This document shows positions 8,953-18,521 of a DNA stretch of 64,000 nucleotides, piece after piece. The notes beneath the pieces were generated by a model. The model ran no database searches and was not told the DNA's origin. It saw nothing but the letters and a program-made list of their open reading frames with translations. A program made the position numbers and the translations under genes. The stretch comes from Hyphomicrobiales bacterium (GTDB taxonomy: Bacteria; Pseudomonadota; Alphaproteobacteria; Rhizobiales; Rhizobiaceae), in contig UCGV01000010.1 of the NCBI GenBank assembly GCA_900471925.1, positions 263,257 to 327,256 on the forward strand, written 5' to 3'. The stretch's first letter is position 1; every line of letters begins with the position of its first letter.

Positions 8953-10536
8953 TCACTTCTTCTTGGGCAATCCGGGCAGGCCCGGGAAACCACCGCCGAG
9001 GCCGGGCAGCTTTGCACCGCCAAGACCGGGCAATCCGCCCGGCAAGCCTCCGCCTAGACCGGGTATACCCCCACCCGGCTTTCCGAGACCCGCGGCTTCG
9101 GCCTGCTGCTGCAAGGCTTCGAGCTGCTTCGGGTCGATATTCGAGAGATCGGGCATGCCACCCATGCCGCCGAGGCCCCCCAGCCCCATCTTGCCGGCAA
9201 GGCCGCCCATCATCTGCTTCATCAGGCCGCCTTTGCCCTTGCCGCCCATCATCTTCATCATGTCCGCCATCTGGCGATGCATCTTCAAAAGCTTGTTGAT
9301 TGCGGCGGCATCAGTGCCGGAGCCGGCGGCAATGCGCTTCTTGCGCGAATGCTTGAGCAGATCGGGATTGGCGCGCTCGGCCTTGGTCATCGACTGGATA
9401 ATGGCGATCTGGCGGCCGAAGAGTTTATCGTCAAGGCCGGCAGCGGCCATCTTGTCCTTCATGCCGGCCATGCCGGGCATCAGGCCCATGATGCCGCCCA
9501 TGCCACCCATCTTCTGCATCTGACGCAGCTGGTCGGCAAGGTCGTTCAGGTCGAACTTGCCCTTGGCCATTTTGGCGGCCATGGCGGCCGCCTTTTCAGC
9601 ATCGATATTTTCCGCAGCCTTCTCGACGAGCGAAACGATGTCGCCCATGCCGAGGATACGGTCGGCGATACGGCGGGGGTGGAACTCTTCCAGCTCGCCC
9701 ATCCGCTCGCCGACACCGATCAGCTTGATCGGCTTGCCGGTCACGGCGCGCATCGAAAGCGCCGCACCGCCACGACCGTCGCCATCCATACGGGTGAGTA
9801 CGAGGCCGGTGATGCCGACGCGCTCATCGAAACTGCGAGCAAGGTTGACGGCGTCCTGACCGGTCAGGCTATCTGCGACCAGCAGGATTTCGTGCGGGTT
9901 GGACTTCTTCTTGATATCGGCCATTTCGGCCATCAAGGGTTCGTCGATATGGGTGCGGCCGGCGGTATCGAGGATAACGACGTCGTGGCCGCCGAGCCTT
10001 GCAGCCTGGACGGCGCGGGCGGCGATATCGGTCGGCGACTGGCCGGCGATGATCGGCAGCGTGTCGATATTGGCCTGGGCGCCGAGCTGGCGAAGCTGCT
10101 CTTGCGCTGCCGGACGGCGCGTGTCGAGCGATGCCATCAGCACCTTCTTCTTCTCGCGCGTCGTCAGGCGGTTGGCGATCTTTGCCGTGGTCGTCGTCTT
10201 GCCGGAGCCCTGCAGGCCGACCATCATGATGACGACGGGAGCAGCGGCGCGCAGGTCGACGCCGACGCCTTCGCCACCGAGCATCTCGATCAGCTCGTCA
10301 TGGACGATCTTGACGACCATCTGGCCGGGCTTGATCGATTTCAGGATTTCGGCGCCGACGGCCTTTTCACGGACGCGATCGGTAAAGGAGCGGACGACCT
10401 CAAGCGAAACGTCGGCTTCCAGAAGCGCACGGCGAACCTCCCGCAGCGCTGCGGAAACATCACTTTCCGAAAGCGCGCCACGGCCTGTCAGTCCATTCAG
10501 GATGGAACCAAGACGGTCCTGGAGGTTCTCAAACAT
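8953..10536 (-). CDS. ffh: Signal recognition particle GTPase Ffh
   Basis: A 527-residue SRP54 homologue that binds signal sequences of nascent membrane proteins and hands the ribosome to FtsY. The N domain runs over residues 1–85. The G domain has the P-loop GLQGSGKTTT, DTAGRT and TRMDGDGRGGAALS. The M domain holds many methionines (GGMGGIMGLMPGMAGMKDKM, MHRQMADMMKMMGG) and the RNA-binding RIAAGSG. The last ~60 residues are Gly/Pro/Leu-rich and end in KKK, a tail typical of rhizobial Ffh. The start at 10536 has an AAGGAAGAG site. Its partner ftsY is 3 kb away on the other strand. Confidence 0.97.
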   Translation of the reverse strand: MFENLQDRLGSILNGLTGRGALSESDVSAALREVRRALLEADVSLEVVRSFTDRVREKAVGAEILKSIKPGQMVVKIVHDELIEMLGGEGVGVDLRAAAPVVIMMVGLQGSGKTTTTAKIANRLTTREKKKVLMASLDTRRPAAQEQLRQLGAQANIDTLPIIAGQSPTDIAARAVQAARLGGHDVVILDTAGRTHIDEPLMAEMADIKKKSNPHEILLVADSLTGQDAVNLARSFDERVGITGLVLTRMDGDGRGGAALSMRAVTGKPIKLIGVGERMGELEEFHPRRIADRILGMGDIVSLVEKAAENIDAEKAAAMAAKMAKGKFDLNDLADQLRQMQKMGGMGGIMGLMPGMAGMKDKMAAAGLDDKLFGRQIAIIQSMTKAERANPDLLKHSRKKRIAAGSGTDAAAINKLLKMHRQMADMMKMMGGKGKGGLMKQMMGGLAGKMGLGGLGGMGGMPDLSNIDPKQLEALQQQAEAAGLGKPGGGIPGLGGGLPGGLPGLGGAKLPGLGGGFPGLPGLPKKK

Positions 10537-10618
10537 CGGCTCTTCCTTGCTACGTTTCGGGGAGTTTTGGGGTGTCCCGAACGTCGTGCTTTTCCTTGAC
10601 GAAAACAAGACGCAAAGC

Positions 10619-10654
10619 CAAAAAGCACCCGAGGGCGCAACGCGCTGTCGGGTG
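10619..10654 (-). terminator. Intrinsic terminator upstream of ffh
   Basis: Read on the minus strand, CACCCGA and GCGC pair with GCGC and TCGGGTG around a GTT loop (positions 10654 to 10626), directly followed by CTTTTT. It lies about 80 bases before the ffh start codon and points towards ffh, so it ends a short transcript or attenuates ffh. Confidence 0.75.
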
Positions 10655-10714
10655 TTGACCTCCAGAATCGAAGTTCCGGTCGGCGGCTCGGAGTTCTGTT
10701 ACTCGTCGCAGATT
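10619..10714 (-). ncRNA. Candidate small RNA or attenuated leader of ffh
   Basis: A promoter-like pair at 10749–10721 and an intrinsic terminator ending near 10619 enclose about 95 bases with no reading frame of useful length. The RNA would end in a strong GC hairpin and a U tract. It lacks the conserved SRP RNA tetraloop and GGAAG motifs, so it is not 4.5S RNA. It may be an independent small RNA, or a leader whose terminator controls readthrough into ffh. The 5' end is inferred from the promoter only. Confidence 0.4.
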
Positions 10715-10720
10715 TGGCGC

Positions 10721-10749
10721 GATAAACAGGAAAGCAGACGGAAAGTCAA
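10721..10749 (-). promoter_or_regulatory. Probable sigma-70 promoter for the ffh leader transcript
   Basis: On the minus strand, TTGACT (10749–10744, preceded by C) is followed after exactly 17 bases by TTTATC (10726–10721). CTTGAC with 17-base spacing is the housekeeping promoter pattern of rhizobia. No other candidate as good lies between here and ffh. Confidence 0.5.
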
Positions 10750-10862
10750 GGCGAATGCGCGAAAGGTGCGTGTGGCGGCTTTTTCGGAAGCCGGGTGACG
10801 GGCGTGCCGCCGATCGCACGTCGGAAGTACATATCTATATATACTAAAATATTTTCATTAAA

Positions 10863-10911
10863 ATTCGCGGGGCATCTCAGGCGAATAATTTCATCGTTGA
10901 GGCGAATTCGC
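10863..10911. repeat. Cluster of GCGAAT hexamers, operator-like
   Basis: The hexamer GCGAAT or its complement ATTCGC occurs four times in 49 bases: 10863–10868 (minus), 10881–10886 (plus), 10902–10907 (plus) and 10906–10911 (minus). The last two form the perfect palindrome GCGAATTCGC. The two direct copies of AGGCGAAT start 21 bases apart, two helical turns, as expected for adjacent protein-binding sites. Confidence 0.35.
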
Positions 10912-11024
10912 TTCAAAAGCCAGTTGCAAAATATTCCGCTTCTGATTCTACTTTCTACTTAAGTAAATCCTGTAAAATGATTCGTGAATATCCTTGATGC
11001 CGAATGAATCGGCGGAGATATCAA

Positions 11025-11228
11025 ATGATAAACCCAGATATCGAGAGCTGGGCGCTTGCCCGCGCCCAAACTATTGTTCTTAAGGAAGGCCTGAATCTCG
11101 CGAAGGCAGCACAGGATCTGGATCGCAAACGATCCCGCCTGCTGGTTTACGAGCTCAGAAAGGTCATTACCGCTGCGATCGTCGAAGCCCATGCGGCATC
11201 CCTTACGCCTGAGGCTACGCAGCGCTGA
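11025..11228 (+). CDS. Small hypothetical protein, 67 residues
   Basis: I do not recognise this protein. It starts MINPDIESWALARAQTIVL and is predicted to be mostly helical and basic in the middle (AAQDLDRKRSRLLVYELRKV). There is no signal peptide, membrane segment or Cys cluster. The start at 11025 is preferred to the ATG at 11004 because GGAGA lies seven bases upstream. Its codon use looks like its neighbours. It precedes dapF by 126 bases on the same strand. The upstream region is AT-rich with repeated hexamers. It could be a small regulatory or stress protein; nothing in the sequence decides. Confidence 0.55.
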   Translation: MINPDIESWALARAQTIVLKEGLNLAKAAQDLDRKRSRLLVYELRKVITAAIVEAHAASLTPEATQR

Positions 11229-11354
11229 ATTTGGATTTCTCGGTGCCTCGCGCGTATGCGCAGGTTACAAGGGCAAACATCGCTTGGCGCTCACCCACTG
11301 GTAATCCCTGCGCGTTTCCGCCATATACAGTGGAAACGCAGTGGAAAATGTCAG

Positions 11355-12257
11355 ATGAGCAACACGGTCGAATTCGCGAGGATGAACGGGCTTGGCAACA
11401 AGATCCTGGTTGTCGACATGCGCGGACGAACCGATAAGGTGACGCCGCAGGCGGCGGTCGCGCTCAATGCCGATGCCGAGACGCAGTTCGACCAGATCAT
11501 GGCGATCCATGATCCGAAGGCTGAGGGCACGGACGCCTATATCGATATTCTGAACTCCGACGGCTCCAAGGCGCAGGCCTGCGGCAACGGCACACGCTGC
11601 GTCGTACAGGCGCTCGCCGCCGAAACCGGCAAGAAGGCTTTCACCTTCCAAACGGTTGCCGGCATTCTGAACGCAGTCGAGCATGAGGATGGCACGATCT
11701 CCGTCGACATGGGACGGCCGGTGTTCGAATGGAACCGAATTCCGCTTGCCGAAGAATTCTTCGATACGAGCCGTATCGAATTGCAGATCGGACCGATCGA
11801 CAATCCCGTGCTGCATTCACCCTCGGTCATGTCGATGGGTAATCCGCATGCGATCTTCTGGGTCGATCGCGATCCCATGAGCTTCGATCTCGAACGTTTC
11901 GGACCGCTTCTCGAAAATCATCCGATGTTCCCTGAGAAGGCCAATATCACGCTGGCGCAGGTGATCTCGGATTCGGCGCTGCGCACGCGCACCTGGGAGC
12001 GCGGCGCAGGCCTGACGCTTGCCTGCGGGTCGGCCGCTTGCGCCTCCGCCGTCAGTGCCGCGCGCACCGGCCGTACGGGTCGCAAGGTGACGATCGACGT
12101 TGCTTCCAGCCCGATCCGCCAGCCTCTGGTGATCGATTGGCGTGATGACGACCATGTCGTCATGACTGGTCCAGCCGAATGGGAATGGTCGGGCATGCTC
12201 GATCCGTCCTCCGGCACATGGTCTCGCGATGCCGAGCGCGGGGTGGAAGCGCGGTGA
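11355..12257 (+). CDS. dapF: Diaminopimelate epimerase
   Basis: A 300-residue PLP-independent epimerase that converts LL- to meso-diaminopimelate for lysine and peptidoglycan. The two catalytic cysteines are visible: Cys76 in [10 protein letters not shown] and Cys224 in [11 protein letters not shown]. Other signatures are [12 protein letters not shown] near the N-terminus and [11 protein letters not shown] start at 11355 ([15 protein letters not shown]); upstream in-frame codons to 11256 do not resemble the family. The stop overlaps the next gene in a GTGA arrangement, so dapF and mtaB are translationally coupled. Confidence 0.96.
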   Translation: MSNTVEFARMNGLGNKILVVDMRGRTDKVTPQAAVALNADAETQFDQIMAIHDPKAEGTDAYIDILNSDGSKAQACGNGTRCVVQALAAETGKKAFTFQTVAGILNAVEHEDGTISVDMGRPVFEWNRIPLAEEFFDTSRIELQIGPIDNPVLHSPSVMSMGNPHAIFWVDRDPMSFDLERFGPLLENHPMFPEKANITLAQVISDSALRTRTWERGAGLTLACGSAACASAVSAARTGRTGRKVTIDVASSPIRQPLVIDWRDDDHVVMTGPAEWEWSGMLDPSSGTWSRDAERGVEAR

Positions 12258-13528
12258 GCGGCGTCGAGGTTATCACCTTCGGCTGCCGTCTCAATACTTA
12301 TGAATCCGAAGTGATGAGATCGCAGGCCGAAGCGGCCGGGCTCAACAATGCCATTCTGGTCAATACCTGCGCCGTCACCGGTGAGGCCGTGCGCCAGGCC
12401 CGCCAGGCGATCCGCCGCGCGCGCCGTAACAATCCGCATGCCCGCATCATCGTCACCGGCTGTGCCGCGCAGACCGAAAAAGAAACCTTTGCCGAGATGG
12501 CCGAGGTCGATGCCGTCCTCGGCAACGAGGAGAAGCTGAAGGCTGCCTCCTATCGCGCGCTTCCCGATTTCGGCGTCTCCGCGGAAGAGAAGCTGCGCGT
12601 CAACGACATCATGAGCGTGCGCCACACCGCGCCGCAGATGGTCAAGCATATCGACGGACACGTGCGGGCCTTCATCCAGGTACAGAACGGCTGCGACCAT
12701 CGCTGTACGTTCTGCATCATTCCCTATGGCCGTGGCAATTCGCGCTCGGTGCCGATGGGCGCTGTGGTCGATCAGTCGCGCAATCTCGTCGAGAGCGGTT
12801 ATCGTGAAATCGTGCTGACCGGTGTCGACGCAACGAGTTATGGCGGCGATCTTCCCGGTGAGCCGACGTTGGGGCTGCTCGCAAAGACGATATTGAAACA
12901 GGTGCCGGATATCCGCCGTTTGCGGCTCTCGTCCATCGACAGTATCGAGGCCGATCGTCATCTGATGGATCTGATCGCCGACGAGCCGCGCTTCATGCCG
13001 CATTTGCATCTGTCCTTGCAGCATGGCGACGACATGATCCTGAAGCGCATGAAGCGTCGCCACCTGCGTGCCGATGCGCTGCGCTTCATAGGGGATGTCC
13101 GCCGGCTGCGGCCGGAAACGAGCTTCGGCGCGGATATGATCGCCGGTTTCCCGACGGAGACCGAGGATATGTTCGAAAATGCCGTAGGGTTGGCGGAAGA
13201 GGCCGACATCGCGCATCTGCACGTCTTCCCCTATAGCCCGCGCACTGGCACGCCCGCTGCGCGCATGCCGCAACTTGACCGTTCGCTGGTCAAGGACCGT
13301 GCCGCACGGCTGCGCGCCACTGGACAGATGCTGCACCAGCGCCATCTGGACAAGATGGTCGGAACGCGGCAATGGCTGCTCGTGGAAAATAACGGTCTTG
13401 CTCATACGGAAAACTTCACGCTGGTTGCTGTGCCCGGTCTTCGTCCGCGCGATATCGTCGAGGCGACAATATCAGGCCACAATGGCAAGCATCTCGACAT
13501 GCAATTGACGGCCGCCGCAGCGGCCTGA
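12254..13528 (+). CDS. mtaB: tRNA t6A37 methylthiotransferase MtaB
   Basis: A 424-residue radical-SAM enzyme that adds a methylthio group to t6A37 (ms2t6A) in tRNAs reading ANN codons. The N-terminal UPF0004 domain has the second cluster's ligands Cys11 (TFGCRLN), Cys39 (NTCAVTG) and Cys70 (VTGCAAQ). The radical-SAM cluster is Cys147, Cys151 and Cys154 in [10 protein letters not shown]. The GTG start overlaps the dapF stop by four bases, and ftsY follows after 15 bases. TsaD, encoded at 54687, belongs to the pathway that makes its substrate t6A. Confidence 0.93.
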   Translation: MSGVEVITFGCRLNTYESEVMRSQAEAAGLNNAILVNTCAVTGEAVRQARQAIRRARRNNPHARIIVTGCAAQTEKETFAEMAEVDAVLGNEEKLKAASYRALPDFGVSAEEKLRVNDIMSVRHTAPQMVKHIDGHVRAFIQVQNGCDHRCTFCIIPYGRGNSRSVPMGAVVDQSRNLVESGYREIVLTGVDATSYGGDLPGEPTLGLLAKTILKQVPDIRRLRLSSIDSIEADRHLMDLIADEPRFMPHLHLSLQHGDDMILKRMKRRHLRADALRFIGDVRRLRPETSFGADMIAGFPTETEDMFENAVGLAEEADIAHLHVFPYSPRTGTPAARMPQLDRSLVKDRAARLRATGQMLHQRHLDKMVGTRQWLLVENNGLAHTENFTLVAVPGLRPRDIVEATISGHNGKHLDMQLTAAAAA

Positions 13529-13543
13529 CTTCACGGACAGCTC

Positions 13544-14989
13544 ATGGCGCTCAGTTTCATCAAAAAGGTCTTCACCTTCGGCAAGCCGGCGGAAGAGCCT
13601 GTGCCGGAGGCCGTGCAAGCAGAGCTGGAGCCGCGCTCGCGCGACGAGGATCTGCCGGTTGCCGCGGATCCGGTACTTGCCGAGGAGATGGATACAGCCG
13701 GCGGGCCGGCTGCTGATGTCGCTGAAACTGTAGCGGAACAGGAACCTGCTGAGGCGGAGCCGGACGTTTTGCCGGCGGTCGATCAGCTGGGTGATATGGG
13801 CGTCGTGCCCTTGTCGCTGTTGGAGGCTGAAGCGGAGGCCGAGGAAAGCCCGGCGATTTCTGCCGACACTATCGAAAGCGAACGGACAGCCGACCTGGTC
13901 GATGATGAAGGCTCGGTTGAGGCCATTGAAGCGCTTGCCGAAGAAGTGCCGCCTGCAAAGGTAGCCGAGGAAGAGCCTCTTGTGGATGAGGCTCTGGCGC
14001 CGGTTCTTCCAAAGGGTTTTGCCACTGGTCCCGTCGCGGAGCCGGAACCGGTTATTGTCGCACAGCCGAGACTTTCCTGGTTCCAACGCCTGCGCAATGG
14101 TCTGGCACGTACTTCTTCGCAGCTCACAAGCCAGATCACGGCTCTTTTCACCAAGCGCAAGCTCGATGACGAGACGCTGCAGGATCTGGAAGACCTGCTC
14201 ATCCAGGCCGATCTCGGTGTCGAGACGGCAATGCGGGTCACCGATACTCTGGCGTCAGAGCGCTATGGCAAGGACGTGACGGGCGAAGATGTCAGCCGCA
14301 TCATGGCGACCGAGATCGCCAAGGTGCTGAAGCCGGTCGCCAAGCCGCTGCAGCTTGATCTGTCGCACAAGCCGCATGTCATTCTTGTCGTCGGCGTCAA
14401 CGGTACAGGCAAGACGACGACGATAGGCAAGCTCGCGGCCAAACTCTCCGGCTCCGGTCTGAAGGTCATGCTGGCGGCCGGTGATACGTTCCGTGCCGCA
14501 GCTATCGAACAGCTGAAGATCTGGGCCGATCGCACGAAGTCCGAATTCATCGGCACCAAACTCGGCGCCGATGCGGCTGGGCTTGCCTACGATGCATTCG
14601 AACAGGCAAAGGCCAAAAAATGCGACGTGCTGATCATCGACACGGCCGGCCGCCTGCAGAACAAGGCGGAGCTGATGGCCGAGCTTGAAAAGATCGTACG
14701 CGTGCTCGGCAAGCTCGATCCGGATGCCCCGCATACGGTGCTGCAGACGCTCGATGCGACAACGGGCCAGAACGCGCTCAATCAGGTCGAGATATTCCGT
14801 AATGTCGCCGGCGTCAGCGGTCTCATCATGACGAAGCTTGACGGCACGGCACGCGGCGGCATTCTGGTCGCGATCTCCGCCAAGCATAAATTGCCGGTCT
14901 ACTTCATTGGCGTCGGGGAAGGGGTCGATGATCTCGAGCCCTTCGAGGCCGAGGATTTTGCCCAGGCCATTGCCGGCATTGGCCAATGA
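13544..14989 (+). CDS. ftsY: Signal recognition particle receptor FtsY
   Basis: A 481-residue SRP receptor GTPase. The first ~170 residues are a long acidic A domain rich in Glu, Ala, Pro and Val, followed by the N domain (WFQRLRNGLARTSSQL). The G domain carries GVNGTGKTTTIGKLA, the insertion-box loop GDTFRAAAIEQL, DTAGRL and TKLDGTARGG. It works with Ffh (8953–10536). It is downstream of dapF–mtaB and upstream of yciB, a conserved alphaproteobacterial order. The start ATG at 13544 sits 15 bases after mtaB. Confidence 0.97.
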   Translation: MALSFIKKVFTFGKPAEEPVPEAVQAELEPRSRDEDLPVAADPVLAEEMDTAGGPAADVAETVAEQEPAEAEPDVLPAVDQLGDMGVVPLSLLEAEAEAEESPAISADTIESERTADLVDDEGSVEAIEALAEEVPPAKVAEEEPLVDEALAPVLPKGFATGPVAEPEPVIVAQPRLSWFQRLRNGLARTSSQLTSQITALFTKRKLDDETLQDLEDLLIQADLGVETAMRVTDTLASERYGKDVTGEDVSRIMATEIAKVLKPVAKPLQLDLSHKPHVILVVGVNGTGKTTTIGKLAAKLSGSGLKVMLAAGDTFRAAAIEQLKIWADRTKSEFIGTKLGADAAGLAYDAFEQAKAKKCDVLIIDTAGRLQNKAELMAELEKIVRVLGKLDPDAPHTVLQTLDATTGQNALNQVEIFRNVAGVSGLIMTKLDGTARGGILVAISAKHKLPVYFIGVGEGVDDLEPFEAEDFAQAIAGIGQ

Positions 14990-15048
14990 TGCCACAGATT
15001 AGCCTTTGAAGGCTTGCATGCATTGCAAAAAAGCAGGTTTGAAGAAGC

Positions 15049-15693
15049 ATGACGACTGAAAGCGATATCACTCCCAGCGCCGCAGACCGGCATCACCCGC
15101 TTCTGAAACTGGCGCTGGAACTGGGGCCGCTTCTGGTTTTCTTTTTTGCCAATCTGCGTGGCGAATGGCTCGTTGCACGCTTTCCGGCATTGGCAGAGCT
15201 CGGCGGCCCGCTGTTTGTGGCGACCGGGCTGTTCATGACGGCGACCATCATCTCGCTCGTCGTTTCCAAGTTGGTGCTCGGTCATTTGCCGATCATGCCT
15301 TTTATCTCCGGGATCGTGGTTCTGGTGTTCGGGGCCCTCGGCATCTATCTGCAAAACGAGATCTTCATCAAAATGAAGACCACGATCATCAATGCGCTGT
15401 TTGGCGGTGTTTTGCTCGGTGGTCTGCTTTTCGGAAAGTCGCTGCTCGGCTACGTCTTCAACGCCGCTTTCCAGCTCGATGCCGAGGGATGGCGCAAGCT
15501 GACGATCCGCTGGGGTCTGTTTTTCCTCTTCCTCGCCGTGCTGAACGAAGTGGTCTGGCGCAATTTCTCGGATAATTTCTGGGTCGCCTTCAAGGTCTGG
15601 GGCACGATGCCGATCACCATCATCTTCACGATGGCGCAGATGCCGCTGATCCTGAAGCACAGCATCCAAACCGAGGCGGACAGCGAAAAGTGA
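15049..15693 (+). CDS. yciB: Inner-membrane septation protein YciB (IspZ/IspA family)
   Basis: A 214-residue polytopic membrane protein with about five or six hydrophobic segments: [66 protein letters not shown] and [26 protein letters not shown] and [21 protein letters not shown] are family signatures. YciB is linked to envelope integrity and septation in enterobacteria; the biochemical role is not settled. The GTG of the next gene overlaps its stop. Confidence 0.9.
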   Translation: MTTESDITPSAADRHHPLLKLALELGPLLVFFFANLRGEWLVARFPALAELGGPLFVATGLFMTATIISLVVSKLVLGHLPIMPFISGIVVLVFGALGIYLQNEIFIKMKTTIINALFGGVLLGGLLFGKSLLGYVFNAAFQLDAEGWRKLTIRWGLFFLFLAVLNEVVWRNFSDNFWVAFKVWGTMPITIIFTMAQMPLILKHSIQTEADSEK

Positions 15694-16277
15694 CTGCCAT
15701 CGACGGCGCCGGTCGGTCACGGCATCAGCTCTTCTGGTTCTCTGCCTGTCTCGCGGTGCTGATCGTTCAAGTGATTGTCGAATATCTGATGGGCCGTACG
15801 CCGATCTGCACCTGCGGCTATGTCAAGCTCTGGGAAGGCGTCGTCAAATCCAGCGGAAATTCCCAGCACCTTTCGGACTGGTACACGCCTTCGCACATCA
15901 TCCACGGGTTCCTGTTCTATGGGCTGGCGCATCTCGTCCTTCGCCGCAAGCCGCTTGGGGCGCGGCTGCTTCTCGCCGTGCTGATCGAATCCGGCTGGGA
16001 GCTTCTGGAAAATTCGCCTCTGATCATCGACCGCTATCGCACTGCGACGATCTCGCTCGATTATTACGGCGACAGTATCATCAATTCGGCGATGGATACG
16101 ATCTTCATGGCTGTGGGTTTCTTCTTTGCCTGGCGAGCGCCTGTGGCGCTGACGGTGGCCATCGCCATCATCTTCGAAATATTCACTGGCTACATGATCA
16201 GAGATAATCTGACGCTCAACGTGCTGATGCTGATCTGGCCGGTCGAGGCCATCAAGGTGTGGCAGGGCGGAGTTTAG
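15690..16277 (+). CDS. DUF2585 (UPF0314) membrane protein
   Basis: A 195-residue integral membrane protein with four hydrophobic segments. It belongs to a family found mainly in Rhizobiales. Recognisable stretches are [39 protein letters not shown] and [18 protein letters not shown]. The function is unknown. The conserved His, Asp and Glu at the membrane faces could bind a metal or lipid, but that is inference. The GTG start overlaps the yciB stop, so the two are coupled. It converges with ccmG with a four-base overlap at the stops. Confidence 0.85.
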   Translation: MTAIDGAGRSRHQLFWFSACLAVLIVQVIVEYLMGRTPICTCGYVKLWEGVVKSSGNSQHLSDWYTPSHIIHGFLFYGLAHLVLRRKPLGARLLLAVLIESGWELLENSPLIIDRYRTATISLDYYGDSIINSAMDTIFMAVGFFFAWRAPVALTVAIAIIFEIFTGYMIRDNLTLNVLMLIWPVEAIKVWQGGV

Positions 16278-16882
16278 GAAACCGGCTTGCCCAGCGCCTT
16301 TTCCATGGCCGGGAACAGGCCTTCCTTCAGGCTGATATCGTCGAATGGACCGACGCGCTTGTAAAGGATCGTGCCGTCGGGTGCGACGAGATAGCTTTCC
16401 GGAATGCCATAAACACCCCAATCAATTGCCGCCTTGCCGTTCGGATCAATGCCGATCGCATGATAGGGGTTGCCGAGTTCGCCGAGGAAACGCAGTGCGT
16501 TCTCGCTCTTGTCCTTGTAGTTGATCGCGACAATGTTCAGCCGTCCATCCTGTGCCAGTTGCTTGAGCACGGGATGTTCGTCGCGGCAGGGAATGCACCA
16601 GGAGGCGAAGACGTTGACGAGGGTCAGCTTGCCCTTGATTGCCTCATTCGTCAGCGCCGGCAGGCTGGAGCCTTCGAGCGGCGGCAGGTTCAGGGAAGGG
16701 GCCTTGGTGCCGATCAGCGCCGAAGGGATTTCGGCAATGTTCTTGCCGTGGAAATCCTGATCGTAAAGCATCTTGCCAGCCGTTGCGGCGATGCCGCCGA
16801 AAATGACCAGCGGTATCAAGGCAACAATATATCCGCTTACACCGCGGTTCTTCTGCGAGCCATCCTGAGGGGCGTCGGTCAT
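16274..16882 (-). CDS. ccmG: Cytochrome c maturation thiol:disulfide oxidoreductase CcmG (DsbE/CycY)
   Basis: A 202-residue periplasmic thioredoxin-like protein anchored by one N-terminal membrane helix (residues ~16–36). It reduces the CXXCH cysteines of apocytochrome c before haem attachment. The active site is WCIPC in [35 protein letters not shown] holds the cis-proline of the fold. It is last in the ccmABCDG unit and overlaps ccmD by four bases (ATGA). Confidence 0.94.
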   Translation of the reverse strand: MTDAPQDGSQKNRGVSGYIVALIPLVIFGGIAATAGKMLYDQDFHGKNIAEIPSALIGTKAPSLNLPPLEGSSLPALTNEAIKGKLTLVNVFASWCIPCRDEHPVLKQLAQDGRLNIVAINYKDKSENALRFLGELGNPYHAIGIDPNGKAAIDWGVYGIPESYLVAPDGTILYKRVGPFDDISLKEGLFPAMEKALGKPVS

Positions 16883-17049
16883 TCAATGTCTTTCGGTCGG
16901 GCGGAGCGGCGGCGGATGCCGGCGGCTTCGAGCGCTGCCAGTTCCTTCTGGCGGGCGCGGCCGTCAGCCCACGTCCAGAGCGTCACAGCAATGGTTACGA
17001 CGGCGGCAAAACCATAGGAGCCGTAGACGTAGAAGGCATAGGAACTCAC
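16879..17049 (-). CDS. ccmD: Haem exporter protein CcmD
   Basis: A 56-residue single-span membrane protein that helps release holo-CcmE from the CcmABC complex. The transmembrane helix is [20 protein letters not shown], followed by a charged cytoplasmic tail [18 protein letters not shown] use a GTG start (17049) three bases after ccmC; the longer frame to 17262 lies within ccmC and is not real. Its size, position and hydropathy fit CcmD, which has little sequence conservation. Confidence 0.85.
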   Translation of the reverse strand: MSSYAFYVYGSYGFAAVVTIAVTLWTWADGRARQKELAALEAAGIRRRSARPKDIE

Positions 17050-17051
17050 TC

Positions 17052-17813
17052 TCAGTCCTCCCGGCTTGCCATGCGGGCGGCCATGCGGCGCTGGGAGGCG
17101 ATGCGGCGGCGCCAGATCTCGTTTCGCATCGCCATCAGATGCAGCGTGAAGAACAGCAGCGTGAAGGCGATCGCCATGATCAGCAGCGGACGCAGGAATT
17201 CCGGATCGATCGCAGGGCCATCGAGGCGCAGAACGCTTGCCGACTGATGCAGCGTGTTCCACCAGTCGACCGAGAATTTGATGATCGGGATATTGACGAA
17301 GCCGACGAGGATCAGGACGGCAGTGACGCGTGCGGCCTTCGACGGTTCATCCATGGCACGGTTGAGGGCGATCAGGCCAAGATACATCAGGAAGAGGATG
17401 AAGACGGATGTCAGTCGCGCGTCCCAGACCCACCACGTTCCCCACATCGGCTTGCCCCAGAGGGAGCCGGTAACGAGTGCCAGAAGGGTGAAGGCGGCGC
17501 CCAGCGGGGCTGCGGCCTTGGCCGAGACATCGGCCAGCGGGTGGCGCCAGACAAGCGTGCCGATCGCCGAAATGCTCATGATCGTGTAGCACATCATGGC
17601 GAGCCAGGCTGATGGTACGTGGATATACATGATGCGGACGGTTTCGCCCTGCTGGTAATCGCCCTCGGTCGAGAAGCTCAAATAGAGCCCGATGACAAAA
17701 CAGAGGGTGGTTATGCCAGACAGCCACGGAATGATACGCGACACCAGCGCCAGAAACCGCGTCGGGTTGGCGAGGTCGCTGAATTTGCTGATGGCAAGGC
17801 TCGTTTCGCTCAT
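17052..17813 (-). CDS. ccmC: Haem exporter protein CcmC
   Basis: A 253-residue membrane protein with six hydrophobic segments that loads haem onto CcmE. The tryptophan-rich haem-handling motif is seen as [18 protein letters not shown]. Nearby histidines, for example in [12 protein letters not shown] and [11 protein letters not shown], match the conserved periplasmic ligands. I start at 17813 ([11 protein letters not shown]), which has AGGAAG upstream. It is the third gene of the ccmABCDG unit, separated from ccmB by 48 bases. Confidence 0.94.
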   Translation of the reverse strand: MSETSLAISKFSDLANPTRFLALVSRIIPWLSGITTLCFVIGLYLSFSTEGDYQQGETVRIMYIHVPSAWLAMMCYTIMSISAIGTLVWRHPLADVSAKAAAPLGAAFTLLALVTGSLWGKPMWGTWWVWDARLTSVFILFLMYLGLIALNRAMDEPSKAARVTAVLILVGFVNIPIIKFSVDWWNTLHQSASVLRLDGPAIDPEFLRPLLIMAIAFTLLFFTLHLMAMRNEIWRRRIASQRRMAARMASRED

Positions 17814-17861
17814 ATCCGCTTCCTTACCTTGATCCGCTTGGAGCCGCAATCGAAGCACCGA

Positions 17862-18521
17862 TCAATCCGCCGTGTTTCTCAGCGCAAGGGCAGCCGCCGC
17901 CGGACCCAGGACGGAGAAAAAGAGTGTCAGGGCAATGAGGATCAGAAATGGCGGCAGGAAGGGCGATGGTCCGACGACTGCTGCGTAGGTGGCGCTGACG
18001 CCGAAGATCAGCACGGGAATCGTCAGCGGCAGGATCAGCACCGATACCAACAGGCCGCCGCGCGGCAAAGCGACGGCAACGGCCGCACCCACGGCGCCGA
18101 TGAACGTGATGGCCGGCGTGCCGACGAGCAAGGTGAGCATGGTCGCGCCGATCGCCGTCTCGCTCATGTTCATGAAGAGACCAAGCAGCGGCGAGGCAAT
18201 GACGAGCGGCAGGCTGGTTGCCGCCCAGTGAGCGGCGCATTTGACGAGAACGGTCAGCACCAGCGGCGTGTCCTGCATGAGCATCAGATCGAGAGAGCCG
18301 TCGTCACGCTCCGCCTGGAACAGCCTGTCGAGCCCGAGAAGGGCTGCGAGCAAGGCACCGATCCAGACGATGGCCGGGCCGATGCGCGCGAGAAGCGCGA
18401 GATCAGGCCCAACGCCGAATGGAATGACGGCGACGACCGTCAGAAAGAAGAGAATGCCGATCAGCGCGCCGCCGCCGGCACGTATGGAAAGCCTCAGGTC
18501 GCGCACGAAGAGGGCGGTCAT
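17862..18521 (-). CDS. ccmB: Haem exporter protein CcmB
   Basis: A 219-residue membrane subunit of the CcmAB ABC complex used to free haem from CcmE. About six hydrophobic segments are visible. The start MTALFVRDLRLSIRAGGGAL and the internal FQAERDDGSLDLMLMQDTPL are family hallmarks. Two ATGs lie six bases apart; I choose the second (18521) because the AGGGA site is too close to the first. It overlaps ccmA by four bases. Confidence 0.93.
   Translation of the reverse strand: MTALFVRDLRLSIRAGGGALIGILFFLTVVAVIPFGVGPDLALLARIGPAIVWIGALLAALLGLDRLFQAERDDGSLDLMLMQDTPLVLTVLVKCAAHWAATSLPLVIASPLLGLFMNMSETAIGATMLTLLVGTPAITFIGAVGAAVAVALPRGGLLVSVLILPLTIPVLIFGVSATYAAVVGPSPFLPPFLILIALTLFFSVLGPAAAALALRNTAD

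Larger units (their letters stand above)
10537..11024. other. 488-base divergent intergenic region
   Basis: This region separates ffh from the small gene at 11025. The left half holds the leader RNA, its promoter and its terminator. The stretch at 10826–10866 is strongly AT-rich (runs of TATATATACTAAAATATTTTC) in an otherwise GC-rich sequence. The stretch at 10863–10911 holds repeated GCGAAT hexamers. I see no tRNA and no further coding region. Confidence 0.7.

Noticed and set aside
10619-10714. SRP (4.5S) RNA gene next to ffh
   Set aside because: The conserved loop sequences of SRP RNA (GGAAG and the GNAR tetraloop region) are absent.
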